A stretch of 64,000 nucleotides of DNA from the NCBI GenBank assembly GCA_025358485.1, contig JANYJJ010000008.1, positions 1 through 64,000 of the forward strand. The letters are read 5' to 3'. The translations under genes and the position numbers were made by a program. The notes below the pieces were generated by a model that was not told the DNA's origin, searched no databases, and saw only the letters and a list, made by a program, of their open reading frames with translations. The stretch comes from Burkholderiales bacterium. GTDB taxonomy: Bacteria > Pseudomonadota > Gammaproteobacteria > Burkholderiales > Burkholderiaceae_C. Below are positions 48,616-58,490 of the stretch, one piece after another (positions within the stretch are counted from its first letter, which is position 1; each line of letters starts with the position of its first letter).

Positions 48616-51090
48616 TGTAGAAACGCCAGGCCCTGACTCGGGTTGCAAACGCGGCAGCACGTAGCGCGTGCTCGGCCCGTTGCCGGTTTGCGTTAACAGG
48701 CCGCGCTGCGTCAAGCTGCCCAGGTGTTTGGACGCGGTGGCAGGGCTTAACGCGCACAGTTCGGCATAGCTGCTTTTGCTGACGGCACCGGCGCTGATGA
48801 GCCGCGCCAGCACCGCTGCGCAGCGCTCGGCAGACAGCAAATCAGCGGCCTGTTCGGCCCACAAGCGACTCAACTTTTGCTCTTGCGTTAACTCGCGGTC
48901 GAAGGTGGTTTGCAAGGCTGCGATGTCGGCAACGAAGCGCTCGGTCAAAGCATGCCGATCCATCAAAGCAGTGGCGGCCGCGCGCTCTTTCATGGCCACC
49001 ATCAAGTAGGCCGAGGCGATGCGCAAATGGGCGCGCACGTGGGTCTCAGGCGGGGAGGGCACAGCCAGCACTTCGCGTTGTTGTTGAACTTCGGCCAGTT
49101 CACTCGGGTACAGAACAGCCTCTTGCGGTGCCAAACGGTCGGCTGCGTGGTCTGCCGACTTTCCCAAAATTTCGCCTTTGAGCTTTTTCGTGGCTTCGGC
49201 ATAGGTCGGATCGCTGGCGTAAGGCCACACCGTGAGCGCGGCAGCCGCGTGCAAGTCACCGCGCAATTCGTCGGCGGAGTTTTGGGTTTGTTTGAACTGC
49301 AAATAGGCCACTTCGGCCAGGTTGTAGTGGGCGGTGCGGGCGGTCAGGCGCAGTTGCGCGCGCATGGCCACGTCCAGTGCCAGTTGGTACTGATCGGCAG
49401 CCAAATTCAGGTCGCCATTCCAGAAATAAGCCACGCCCAAATTGAGCCGCGTGCTGGCCAGCAGCTCGGGCTCCAAGTGCATGGTGGCTGACAAACCCAG
49501 CACGCGCTGCGAGTAATCGATGGCGCGCGCAAAGTCTTGCACTTCGCCGTACAGCAAGCTCAAGTTGCAATAGGTTTTGAGGACAGAGGCGCGGTCGGCG
49601 GTTCGCTCGTACAGGTTCAAGGCGCGGTGTTTGTATTCAATGGCGCGCGGCAAATCACCAGCGCGCCGCCAGTACTCGCCCCAGGTTTGCTCCAGCATGG
49701 CGGCGGTGTCAAGGCTCAACTCAAAGCGTGACCTCAGCACTTGCGCTCGGTCGAGCGCGGTTTTGCAGCGCGGGTCGTTGCGCAGCGCATAAGACCAGCC
49801 CAAGCGCACCAGCGCAACCACGTATTCGTCGATCAGCGCCAAGTTGTGCGCGTCGTTGTCAGAGTCGGCTGTGGTGTCACCTGCACCCACGCTGGCGCGC
49901 CACAACTGATCGGTGCAGTCTTGGTAAAACGCGAAGGCACGGTCGGCGTCGCGGGTCTCAAAAAACCGGCCCAAGGCGCTGTAAACGCGGCCCAGCATCA
50001 GCGCGTCGCCAGCTTCCACCGCCATTTGCAGCGCTTGCTCGTAGGCGTTTTGCTCGCGCTCGGCCATGCCGCGTGTGCGCCACAAGGCGGCGTGGGCCAA
50101 GCGCAATTCAAAGGCTTGCGCCTTGGGGATGCCTTGACAGGCCGCGGCGATCAGGCTGTCGGTTTCTGCTTCGTTGGCCAACTCGACGCTGCAACGCCGC
50201 AGCAACGCAGTAAAGGCTTGAACGTTGCCCGCTTGCTGTTGGTGCCACAACGCGCTGGCCACGTCGCGCGACGCAATCGCGTTGCCAACCTGGGCCGCAT
50301 GCCAGGCGTGCATGGCAGTGCGGTGCGTCGAATCATCAGCCTGCTCAGCCTGCAAACGCAGCGCCACACGTGCTGTCACCCAAGCCCGAAGCGACAGCTT
50401 CTGCGCGGCGTCCAGCGTGCCTGGACGCAGGTTCATCGCGAGGGCGCGCTTGGCCTTCTCGAGGTAGCGGTAATAAGTGCTGGGGCCCACCGACCACAGG
50501 CCGCACAGGTGGCTTGACGCGGTCTCATCGGGCTGCGGGTGGTAGCGGTCGCGAAACACCTGCACCGGCTCAAAGCCGTAGTGACACATGGCCGACAACA
50601 TCGGCCGCCAGCTGGTGCGTGACAACCAATCTTCGCGGCTGACGGTGGTGGTGGCGCGGTCGGGCCGCAGTTGTTCTATGGCCCAGCGCATCAGCCATGT
50701 CAGCGCCAGCGCTTGGTCGGCTTCAGATTTCAAGATGTCGCCGGCAGCGCCCAGTACGGGTGTCAAAAAATGTTGACCCAGCCACGCCGCCACGCGACGA
50801 TGCCGTGTGAGCCAATTGGCCAATGCGCCGTCACGGTGCGCATTCAATGCAGACTCAACAACAGCTTCTGCGGTGACCAACGACACCGTGCGAGAAGGCG
50901 GAGTGGTCAAAGCTAAGACTGAAACCGAACCTGACAACGAAGCCGACACCGAAGCCGAAGCCGAGTCAGCCAGCGGCCGAGTTTTGTAAGGCGATGTTTC
51001 CAATGCGGGCTTTTTGCGGATGAGTTGGAATTTGATCGTCTGATCATCGTCTTCAGATTGCAGCGTCGGGGCCGCAGCGCTGCTTTTCAA
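48604..51090 (-). CDS. TPR-repeat protein with C-terminal winged-helix domain (transcriptional regulator)
   Basis: TPR-like array in the middle (AIEYKHRALNLYERTADRASVLKTYCNLSLLYGEVQDFARAIDYSQRVLGL) and C-terminal wHTH (AGAVSKSSYAELCALSPATASKHLGSLTQRGLLTQTGNGPSTRYVLP). Confidence 0.8.
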   Translation of the reverse strand: MKSSAAAPTLQSEDDDQTIKFQLIRKKPALETSPYKTRPLADSASASVSASLSGSVSVLALTTPPSRTVSLVTAEAVVESALNAHRDGALANWLTRHRRVAAWLGQHFLTPVLGAAGDILKSEADQALALTWLMRWAIEQLRPDRATTTVSREDWLSRTSWRPMLSAMCHYGFEPVQVFRDRYHPQPDETASSHLCGLWSVGPSTYYRYLEKAKRALAMNLRPGTLDAAQKLSLRAWVTARVALRLQAEQADDSTHRTAMHAWHAAQVGNAIASRDVASALWHQQQAGNVQAFTALLRRCSVELANEAETDSLIAAACQGIPKAQAFELRLAHAALWRTRGMAEREQNAYEQALQMAVEAGDALMLGRVYSALGRFFETRDADRAFAFYQDCTDQLWRASVGAGDTTADSDNDAHNLALIDEYVVALVRLGWSYALRNDPRCKTALDRAQVLRSRFELSLDTAAMLEQTWGEYWRRAGDLPRAIEYKHRALNLYERTADRASVLKTYCNLSLLYGEVQDFARAIDYSQRVLGLSATMHLEPELLASTRLNLGVAYFWNGDLNLAADQYQLALDVAMRAQLRLTARTAHYNLAEVAYLQFKQTQNSADELRGDLHAAAALTVWPYASDPTYAEATKKLKGEILGKSADHAADRLAPQEAVLYPSELAEVQQQREVLAVPSPPETHVRAHLRIASAYLMVAMKERAAATALMDRHALTERFVADIAALQTTFDRELTQEQKLSRLWAEQAADLLSAERCAAVLARLISAGAVSKSSYAELCALSPATASKHLGSLTQRGLLTQTGNGPSTRYVLPRLQPESGPGVSTIAT

Positions 51091-51153
51091 TGCGAGACAA
51101 CGCAGGTTAGTTTAGCGATGCACCCATCTTTCAAACACCTTTAGGAGAACCCC

Positions 51154-52758
51154 ATGCCGCTGCCCATTTTGAAACCTGCCGACGGTCACGCCGGTGCGAC
51201 CGACAGCGTGGTGCTGGTGGTGTACGCACCGTTTGGCCACGATGATGTGCTGAGCACCTACCCCGAAGGCACCTCCACCGAATTGACCGAGCACCCGCTG
51301 TACAACGCCTTGGTCGATGTGGCCGAGCAGGGTGCCCACGTGGTGGCCTTGATCGACCGCGCACAGCACGACACCGTGCTGGTGCAATTTCGCGGTGGCA
51401 AGCCCGCCAGCGCGGTGACGGTGTCGCGTTGGAAGCAAGACATGAGTTCGCCCAACACCTTGGGCGGGCTGCTGGCGCTGGCGCACCAGCTGCATCCCGA
51501 GGCTGCCGTGGTGCTGGCCTTGGAAGGCCACGGTGCCGGTTACCTGCCCGAGCTAGACCGACGCAACATCACGCAAAGCAGCGTGACCACCCGAGTCACC
51601 ACGTCAGAGGGCGTACAGCAAGTGGGATGGCTGCTGAATGCCGATTCGGGCTCACCGGTGCTGCCGTCGGGCTCACCCATCTTGCCCAGCGGCTCGCCGA
51701 TTCTTCCCAGTGGCTCTCCAATTTTGCCCAGCGGCTCGCCCATCTTGCCGGCCAGCCACATGCCTTTGTCCACGTGGGGCATGGGCCACGCGCTCAGGCT
51801 GGCCGAAGACGCAGGCGTGCCCAAGCTCAGCGTGATTCACTTCAACAACTGCTTCAACATGTCGGTTGAGCTGCTGCACACCGTCTCACCGTATGCTGAA
51901 TTTGCCACCGGCTATGCGAACTACAACTTCTTCACCGCGGGTGAAAGTTACCCGCAAATCTTCAAACGCTTGCGCTTGCATGGCCCGGTGAGGGCGGGCG
52001 AGTTGGCGCAGTGGTTTGCGCTGGCCAATCACAAAGTGCTGGAAGCCAAAGGCAACCACCCCACCATGGGCAGTGTGGTCGATTTGTCGGGCATGAAAGC
52101 ACTTGCTGAACTGGTTGACGACTTGGCTGATGCACTGTTGGCCGAGTTGCGTGCGGCCACTGGAAGCGCACGGAAAAACTTGGTCGCGGCCATCGCCAGC
52201 GCCATCAAAGCCGCACAGCAATTCGACACCGCAGGCACCGACTTCGAGTTGGAGACGCCCGACTCGCTCACCGACCTGATGAGCTTTGCAGCAGCGCTGC
52301 AAGCCCTGCCCGGCAGCACCTTCAATCTCAGCACCGTGGGGCCAGCGGCCAAGGCTTTGCAAAGCGCGCTGGTGGGCGTCAAGCAATACGGCGACAACGA
52401 GCGGCCTTGGTTGGTGCCTGACACCTCTCGCATTGCCTGGGACTTTTCGTCGCCCAATTTGGCGATGAATATTTTCTTGCCCGACCCCGATTTGAACGGC
52501 CTGTGGGACTGGCGCTCACCGTTCTACATGGCGGTCGATGCCGAATCAGACCGCCCCTCGGTGCAGCCCCATGTGATTGACTTTTTGAAAGTGACCGATT
52601 GGGTCGACTTCATCAAAGAGTTGCACCGCGACGTGCCGTTTGTGGGCTTGGCGGCGGCCGTGATTCCGACCTTTCCGGTGTTCAACGCACGCTACGAACC
52701 CCGGCGTGAGAACAAAGCACCAAGCTGCCATCCGCCCTACAAACAAAAGGCGCGATGA
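51154..52758 (+). CDS. C11 clostripain-like (caspase-fold) cysteine peptidase
   Basis: Candidate His motif VVLALEGHGAGYLPELD and Cys motif LSVIHFNNCFNMSVELLHTV, downstream YANYNFFTAGESYPQ; matches C11 layout. Confidence 0.75.
   Translation: MPLPILKPADGHAGATDSVVLVVYAPFGHDDVLSTYPEGTSTELTEHPLYNALVDVAEQGAHVVALIDRAQHDTVLVQFRGGKPASAVTVSRWKQDMSSPNTLGGLLALAHQLHPEAAVVLALEGHGAGYLPELDRRNITQSSVTTRVTTSEGVQQVGWLLNADSGSPVLPSGSPILPSGSPILPSGSPILPSGSPILPASHMPLSTWGMGHALRLAEDAGVPKLSVIHFNNCFNMSVELLHTVSPYAEFATGYANYNFFTAGESYPQIFKRLRLHGPVRAGELAQWFALANHKVLEAKGNHPTMGSVVDLSGMKALAELVDDLADALLAELRAATGSARKNLVAAIASAIKAAQQFDTAGTDFELETPDSLTDLMSFAAALQALPGSTFNLSTVGPAAKALQSALVGVKQYGDNERPWLVPDTSRIAWDFSSPNLAMNIFLPDPDLNGLWDWRSPFYMAVDAESDRPSVQPHVIDFLKVTDWVDFIKELHRDVPFVGLAAAVIPTFPVFNARYEPRRENKAPSCHPPYKQKAR
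51660..51745 (+). repeat. In-frame tandem LPSGSPI heptapeptide repeats (21-bp units)
   Basis: VLPSGSPILPSGSPILPSGSPILPSGSPILP, units differ by synonymous changes. Confidence 0.95.
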
Positions 52759-52791
52759 GGCGTCGCGTGACGCAAACCCGCCCGCACTGGC

Positions 52792-52885
52792 AGCCACTTT
52801 GAAACCCCGCCCGCGCGGGGAGTCACTTTGAAACCCCGCCCGCGCGGGGAGCCACTTTGAAACCCCGCCCGCGCGGGGTTTTTTG
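52792..52885 (+). terminator. Triplicated 29-bp terminator-like hairpin repeat
   Basis: Three exact or near-exact units ag(c/t)cactttgaaaccccgcccgcgcgggg; third copy runs into ttttttg, giving an intrinsic terminator stem ccccg..cgggg + U-tract. Confidence 0.88.
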
Positions 52886-53097
52886 TTTCCGATTGTTTTG
52901 TGATTTCGCAGCCGACGCAGCGCTTCGCGCGGGCGCGCCCGCCATCGTCTGACCTTCGTCTATCCCTCCTGCTTGAAGGCCCCCAGAACGCCGACGCAAT
53001 GGCAGGGCGCTTTGCGTGCAATGCAGTTCTTCCTGATTCAGTTTCAGGTTCGGTTTCAGCCACCGCCGACATCGGCACCTTCAGAAGGACATGCGCC

Positions 53098-53436
53098 ATG
53101 GACACCAACCTCTTGATCTTGCTCAGCACCGAACAAGCACGCTGCCGCGAGGTGGCCCGCCACTACGTGGCCATGGGTTCGATAGGCTGCTTCGCGGCCG
53201 CCATGCTCGACGAGCTGCAACGTCGCGCCGACCAAGCCATCATCAGCGGCGACGAAGCCGAAATTCGAACCTGCTTGAAGTTGCTTCAGGCCGTGCGCCA
53301 ACCACCGCAAGCATCGCCAAGCTTTGCCAACTTCAGCCCTGCCCGCAATGCGCCTTCGGCCAAGCCCAGACTGGCCGACGCCATCGCCAGCGTGGGCCGG
53401 CGCATGCCGCGCTTGGGCTTGTCCACAGCCGCTTGA
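53098..53436 (+). CDS. Hypothetical protein
   Basis: MDTNLLILLSTEQARCREVARHYVAMGSIGCFAAAMLDELQRRADQAIISGDEAEIRTCLKLLQAVRQ; ORF with plausible start before DedA gene. Confidence 0.5.
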   Translation: MDTNLLILLSTEQARCREVARHYVAMGSIGCFAAAMLDELQRRADQAIISGDEAEIRTCLKLLQAVRQPPQASPSFANFSPARNAPSAKPRLADAIASVGRRMPRLGLSTAA

Positions 53437-53520
53437 GACGCTTGAGCCGCTTCGAGATGGAAAGGACAGCGGACTCCAAGGCGCCTCCCTGCGCGAGTGG
53501 CCGTTGGATAATCCGCCGCT

Positions 53521-54168
53521 ATGGAAATCATCAGCACATTGTTCAATTTCATCTTGCACGTCGATGTGCACTTGGCGCAATTCGTCACCACCTACGGGGC
53601 CTGGGTGTACGCCCTGTTGTTCTTGATCATCTTTGTGGAAACCGGCGTGGTGGTGATGCCGTTTTTGCCAGGAGATTCATTGTTGTTTGTGGTGGGCGCG
53701 ATGTGCGCCGTGGGCTTGATGAACCTGCCCTTGGTGATGGGCCTGCTGATTGCCGCTGCTGTGCTAGGCAACCAGTGCAATTACACGATCGGGCGCTATT
53801 TCGGACCCAAGGTGTTTCAGTGGGAAAACTCGAAATTTTTCAACAAAAACGCTTTCAACCAAGCGCATGAGTTTTACGAAAAATACGGGGGCGTCACCAT
53901 CATCGCCGCGCGCTTTATGCCATTCCTGAGAACCTTTGCGCCCTTCGTGGCAGGCGTCGCGCAAATGACGCGCAGCAAATTCACTCTCTTCGACGTCACC
54001 GGCGGCGTGCTCTGGGTTGGCGGCGTCACCACCGTGGGCTATCTGTTCGGCAACATCCCGTGGGTGAAAGCCCACCTCGACAAAATCATCTGGGGCGCGA
54101 TTTTGATACCGGGGTTGTTGGTGTTGTTCGGCGCTTGGAAGGCAAGGCGCAAGGCGGTTGCAGCTTAG
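53521..54168 (+). CDS. DedA-family membrane protein
   Basis: VETGVVVMPFLPGDSLLFVVGAM, EKYGGVTIIAARFMPFLRTFAPFVAGVAQMTRSKFTLFDVTGGVLW. Confidence 0.95.
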   Translation: MEIISTLFNFILHVDVHLAQFVTTYGAWVYALLFLIIFVETGVVVMPFLPGDSLLFVVGAMCAVGLMNLPLVMGLLIAAAVLGNQCNYTIGRYFGPKVFQWENSKFFNKNAFNQAHEFYEKYGGVTIIAARFMPFLRTFAPFVAGVAQMTRSKFTLFDVTGGVLWVGGVTTVGYLFGNIPWVKAHLDKIIWGAILIPGLLVLFGAWKARRKAVAA

Positions 54169-54225
54169 AAACGCTTGCCGTTTCGATATCGCCAGTCTCT
54201 AGAACAGATAGCCGAGGGGTGAACG

Positions 54226-54603
54226 ATGAGCAAGTTGTCTGACTACCCGTTCGAGGTGCGCCCGTTGTCCTCGGAAGAGGGCGGTGGTTTTTTGATTTGG
54301 TTTCCCGACTTTGCGGAGTGCATATCAGACGGGGAGTCCGTGGACGAAGCCATGGAAAACGGTCGCGATGCTCTGAAAGCCACCATTGCCGCTCTCAAAT
54401 CAAAGAAGATGACCGTGCCCGCTCCCAACAGCGGCGGCGTGGCGTCTGGCAAATTTGTTGCTCGAGTCCCGAAGACCGTGCATGCCCAACTGGCGACTCG
54501 CACACGCGCAGAGGGTGTTTCGTTCAATGCCCTGGTGCTCACATTCATTGCACAAGGACTGGGTGGATCTGCTCTCAAAGCAAGGGCCAAAAGCTCAGGC
54601 TAA
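54226..54603 (+). CDS. HicB-like antitoxin (no adjacent HicA recognised)
   Basis: YPFEVRPLSSEEGGGFLIWFPDFAECISDGESVDEAMENGRDALKATI plus C-terminal RHH-like VARVPKTVHAQLATRTRAEGVSFNALVLTFIAQGLG. Confidence 0.82.
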   Translation: MSKLSDYPFEVRPLSSEEGGGFLIWFPDFAECISDGESVDEAMENGRDALKATIAALKSKKMTVPAPNSGGVASGKFVARVPKTVHAQLATRTRAEGVSFNALVLTFIAQGLGGSALKARAKSSG

Positions 54604-54683
54604 AGCGCCTTTCCGAATATCTGCATTCAGACTCGATTCGCACTGGGGTGCGAGCGGTTCTGCCCATGACTCGCTGCCGCAGG

Positions 54684-56033
54684 CTATCGCGACTCTGAAT
54701 TCGGCCGCTGCCTTTGCGCAACGCGGCTGCTCAGCGGCAATACTCGGTAATTGACGTCAAAGTGACAAGCGCCTGGGTAAGTGCTGGCGAACTGCTTGCA
54801 GGCGTCGCTGATGCCCTGTGCCGACGGTTTGGCACCGCTTTCCACCCAAGCCTGCAGCGCCTCCAACAACGCCGGGTATTCCGGATCGCTCCAGTAGCTG
54901 TGCTCACTCTCCTCGGTGAAAACTTGCAGCAAGTTTTTCGTGTTTCCAGCGCTTTGCATGATTTCGAAAAACGCGCTTTCCAATTCGACAAACGCCACCG
55001 CGTCATGGACAGCGTGGGCCGTGAGTACGGGCACGGTGATGCGGCCGGTGAGGTCGGTGTCGGCGGCGAAACGCGCCACCGCATCTGCATCGGCGCGGTA
55101 GCGGGCCACGGTGCCGTTGAGTGCGGCATCGTCATCTGATCCTGAATAAACCGCGCCCACATTGCCCCAAGGATTGCTGCCGTTCAAGCGTTTGAACACG
55201 ACGTCGGCGAAGTGCCAAGTGCCCCAATTCAAGTGACCCAGCAATGACCGCTCGGGGATGCGGATGACGTTCAAGATGCTGCTGAGTTTGCGTTGTTGAT
55301 CGACACTGCGTTGCTCGGCCTTGAGGTTCAAGCCGGTGCAGTCGTTGACCCGTTTCGACAAGTCGGCGCGGGTCAATTTGGAGTCGGGTGGCAGGCCCTG
55401 CCAAAGGGGGTATTGCGGCTCGCTGGGCAAGGGGTGGTTGTTGCACAGGGCTTGGTAAACAACGCGCAAATCCAAACGGAATTCGTAGGAACGCGCGCCG
55501 CCGCCGAGCACGCCGCTGGTCAGCAAAACACCGTCGTAAGGCGAACGGCCGTTGCTTGAGGCGGCGTAGATCTCGGCTCCTTTTGCGGCCACGCCGGCAC
55601 CCCAACTTTGGCCGTGCAGCAAGGTCAGTTTGGGCTTGGCGACATGCTGGACAAAAATTTGGCGCAAGCGCTCGGTGTCCTCGGCGGCGGCTCGCACCTC
55701 AACGCCGCCTTGACGAAAGGTGGAGCCTGCCCAGGCGTAGCCTGCTTTGACGGTAACGGCCCAGCGGGTGAGATCGTCGGCGCTGCGCTGGGCCTTGGGT
55801 TCACCCAACTCAGGGCCGCCGTGGGCATGCATGACCAGCACCTGATTCCAAACGGCAGGCACTGCGATCCAGTAGAACGCACCCGCGCTGTCTTGACCGG
55901 TGAGGCAGCGCGCGTCGCTTGGCAAACCTGATGGGCAGTTGGCGGTTTGCGGCGCTGTGCTTTGCGCTTGAGCGGCGTTCAAAAACAGCACGGTGCAGAC
56001 GCTGAAGGCCCACCGCAAGGCATTGGAATTCAT
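54684..56033 (-). CDS. Secreted alpha/beta hydrolase
   Basis: Signal peptide MNSNALRWAFSVCTVLFLNAAQAQ; nucleophile elbow LLHGQSWGAGVAAKGAEIY; VLTAHAVHDAVAFVELE. Confidence 0.7.
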   Translation of the reverse strand: MNSNALRWAFSVCTVLFLNAAQAQSTAPQTANCPSGLPSDARCLTGQDSAGAFYWIAVPAVWNQVLVMHAHGGPELGEPKAQRSADDLTRWAVTVKAGYAWAGSTFRQGGVEVRAAAEDTERLRQIFVQHVAKPKLTLLHGQSWGAGVAAKGAEIYAASSNGRSPYDGVLLTSGVLGGGARSYEFRLDLRVVYQALCNNHPLPSEPQYPLWQGLPPDSKLTRADLSKRVNDCTGLNLKAEQRSVDQQRKLSSILNVIRIPERSLLGHLNWGTWHFADVVFKRLNGSNPWGNVGAVYSGSDDDAALNGTVARYRADADAVARFAADTDLTGRITVPVLTAHAVHDAVAFVELESAFFEIMQSAGNTKNLLQVFTEESEHSYWSDPEYPALLEALQAWVESGAKPSAQGISDACKQFASTYPGACHFDVNYRVLPLSSRVAQRQRPNSESR

Positions 56034-56041
56034 GCGCATGC

Positions 56042-56989
56042 TCATGCAGCCATCAATGCACGACGCAGCTCGCCTGCGCAAAACGCCACCGCCGAATTGG
56101 CCTCGTCGATTACTTTGCCCATCAAGATGAAGCCGTGAATTTGGCGCTCAAAACAGACGTAAGTGGTGGCGCAGCCGGAGTCGGACAAGCGCTGTGCGTA
56201 GTACAAGCCTTCGTCGCGCAAAGGGTCGTAGCCAGCAGTCAACACCAAGGCGGGCGGAAGGTCAGACAGGTCAGGGCGCACCATGGGCGAGGCGCGCCAA
56301 TCGAGGTGATCGGCGGCATCAGGGACGTAGTGGTTGCGGTAGTAGGTCAGGGTGTCGTTGGTGAGCAGATAACCCTGGCCATTGCTCACGTGCGACGGTG
56401 TGCCGCCTTGCTGGTCGGTGACCGGGTAGATCAGCAACTGGTACGCCAAAGACAAGCCCACATCGCGCTGGTGGATGGCCACTGCCGCCGCCAAATTGCC
56501 ACCGGCGCTGTCGCCGCCCACCGCCATGCGGCCCGGGTCAACGCCCAAAGACATGGCATTGCGACGCACCCACTCGGTGGCGGCCACGCAGTCTTCAAAA
56601 CCGACAGGGAAGGGGTTTTCGGGGGCCAAGCGGTAGTCGGTGGCAATCACCATGCAGCCCGAGGCGTTGGCCAGTTGGCGGCACAAGGTGTCGTGCGTGT
56701 CGAGGTCGCCAATGACCCAGCCACCGCCGTGAAAATAAATCAGCACTGGCAACAGCTCGGTGCCCAACCCCACCGGCAAAAGAGGGCGGTACATGCGCAG
56801 TGACACCGGGCCCAAGGGCCCTGGCGCGCGCAAATCCGTCACCTCGCCCACGGCGGGTGGCTCGGGTTGAAGTGTGAAGCGCCGGTCGCGATAAGCCCGC
56901 CGCGCCTCGTCGGGGCTGAGCGTGTGCGTGGGCGCAACCCCATTTTTTTCGATGGACGCCAGCAGGGCATGGGTTTGCGGGTGCAGCAT
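56042..56989 (-). CDS. HSL-type alpha/beta hydrolase (esterase/lipase)
   Basis: YFHGGGWVIGDLDTHDTLCRQLA, VGGDSAGGNLAAAVAI, GYDPLRDEGLYYAQRL. Confidence 0.93.
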   Translation of the reverse strand: MLHPQTHALLASIEKNGVAPTHTLSPDEARRAYRDRRFTLQPEPPAVGEVTDLRAPGPLGPVSLRMYRPLLPVGLGTELLPVLIYFHGGGWVIGDLDTHDTLCRQLANASGCMVIATDYRLAPENPFPVGFEDCVAATEWVRRNAMSLGVDPGRMAVGGDSAGGNLAAAVAIHQRDVGLSLAYQLLIYPVTDQQGGTPSHVSNGQGYLLTNDTLTYYRNHYVPDAADHLDWRASPMVRPDLSDLPPALVLTAGYDPLRDEGLYYAQRLSDSGCATTYVCFERQIHGFILMGKVIDEANSAVAFCAGELRRALMAA

Positions 56990-57064
56990 GGTCGGCTCAG
57001 GGAAAGAAGGCGTTGATCGGGGATGCGATTGGCGAAGCTTATTTGGCGGCAGGGGCTGGCTGGG

Positions 57065-58480
57065 CTACAGCGGCCTGGATCGAGCCAGCGGCGGGTTCCT
57101 GGCGAAGTAGCGCTGCATGCCGGTCGTCAGGGCATCTACCAATTTTTCTTGGTACATCGGGTCGCGCAATTTGGCTTCTTCTTCGGGGTTGGAAATGAAG
57201 GCGGTTTCCACCAAAATGGACGGCACATCAGGCGCTTTGAGCACCGCAAAACCGGCTTGCTCCACACTGCCTTTGTGCAGCTTGCCGAGCTTGCCAATTT
57301 GACCCAGCACCTCGCTGCCCAAGCGCAGGCTGTCTTTGATTTGCGCGGTGGTGCTCATGTCGAGCAAGGCGCTGGCGAGCACCGGGTCTTTGGCCAGCGT
57401 TTTGGACAAATTCACACCGCCCACCAAATCGGCTGCGTTTTCTTTGCTGGCCATCCAACGCGCCGCGCTGCTGCTGGCACCACCTTGACTCAGCGCAAAC
57501 ACCGAAGCGCCGCGCGCTGCGGGCGTCAAGAAAGCGTCGGCGTGAATGGACACGAACAAGTCGGCTTGCACGCGGCGCGCTTTCTTCACACGGTCTTGCA
57601 GCGGCACAAAAAAATCGGCATCACGGGTGAGCATGGCACGCATGCCGGGCAGGGCGTTCAAGCGGTCGCGCAGTTGCAGCGCCACTTGCAGCACCACATC
57701 TTTTTCGCGCAGGCCGGTGGGGCCCACCGCACCGGGGTCTTCACCGCCGTGGCCGGGGTCAATGGCGACGACGATGAGGCGGTCAACGCTGTTGCCTTTT
57801 ATGGGCGCGGGTTTGCTTGCGGCAGTGACGGAGCTTGAGGAAGCGGCCACGCTGGCCGCAGCGCTGGCCGATCCCGCAGCCACCACAACCGCAGGCAACG
57901 AACTTGCCGAGGCCGCTGGGGCAGTTGGCGTTGGTGGCACCGCTGGCTTGATCTTGCCGATGAAATCGCCCAAAGCATCCTCAACGGCGCGGGCAGCTTG
58001 CTCGGCGCTGTCGCGCTCACGGATCAAAGCCAACAACGGGTCGCGCTCTTGCACCGGGTAAAGGTCAAACACCAAGCGGTGCTGGTAGGCCGCCACCGGT
58101 GTCAATGCGAACAATTGCGGCTTCACCGGCTGCTTCAGGTCGATGACCATGCGCACCACGCGCGCTTGGTATTGGCCCACGCGCAAACCGGCAATGTAGG
58201 GGTCGTCGCTGCGCACCTTGCCCACCAGTTCGCGCAAGGCGGCGCTCAACTCCAAGCCGTCGATGTCGATCACCAAACGCAGAGGGTTGTCCGCCATGAA
58301 ATGCTTGGCCACCAAGGCGGTGTCGCTTTCCAAGGTGACGCGCGTGTAGTCGGCAGCTGGCCAGAGGCGCACTGCCACGATGGTGGCGCCCCAGGCCAAG
58401 TCGGCGGCCCCCAGCATCAAGGCCAAGGAGCCGATTTGCTGTAGCGCCGCGCGGCGGTTTTGGTGCTTTGCGAAGTTCAT
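57065..58480 (-). CDS. amiC: N-acetylmuramoyl-L-alanine amidase (AmiC-like, AMIN + Amidase_3)
   Basis: AMIN-like N-terminus; IVVAIDPGHGGEDPGAVGPTGLREKDVVLQVALQL, LFVSIHADAFLTPAARGASVFALS, VPSILVETAFISNPEEEAKL. Confidence 0.92.
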   Translation of the reverse strand: MNFAKHQNRRAALQQIGSLALMLGAADLAWGATIVAVRLWPAADYTRVTLESDTALVAKHFMADNPLRLVIDIDGLELSAALRELVGKVRSDDPYIAGLRVGQYQARVVRMVIDLKQPVKPQLFALTPVAAYQHRLVFDLYPVQERDPLLALIRERDSAEQAARAVEDALGDFIGKIKPAVPPTPTAPAASASSLPAVVVAAGSASAAASVAASSSSVTAASKPAPIKGNSVDRLIVVAIDPGHGGEDPGAVGPTGLREKDVVLQVALQLRDRLNALPGMRAMLTRDADFFVPLQDRVKKARRVQADLFVSIHADAFLTPAARGASVFALSQGGASSSAARWMASKENAADLVGGVNLSKTLAKDPVLASALLDMSTTAQIKDSLRLGSEVLGQIGKLGKLHKGSVEQAGFAVLKAPDVPSILVETAFISNPEEEAKLRDPMYQEKLVDALTTGMQRYFARNPPLARSRPL

Positions 58481-58490
58481 TGCAACAAGT

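Noticed and set aside
52792-52885. Short tandem repeats as a possible CRISPR array
   Set aside because: Units are directly abutting with no spacers; hairpin + U-tract indicates terminator-type repeats.
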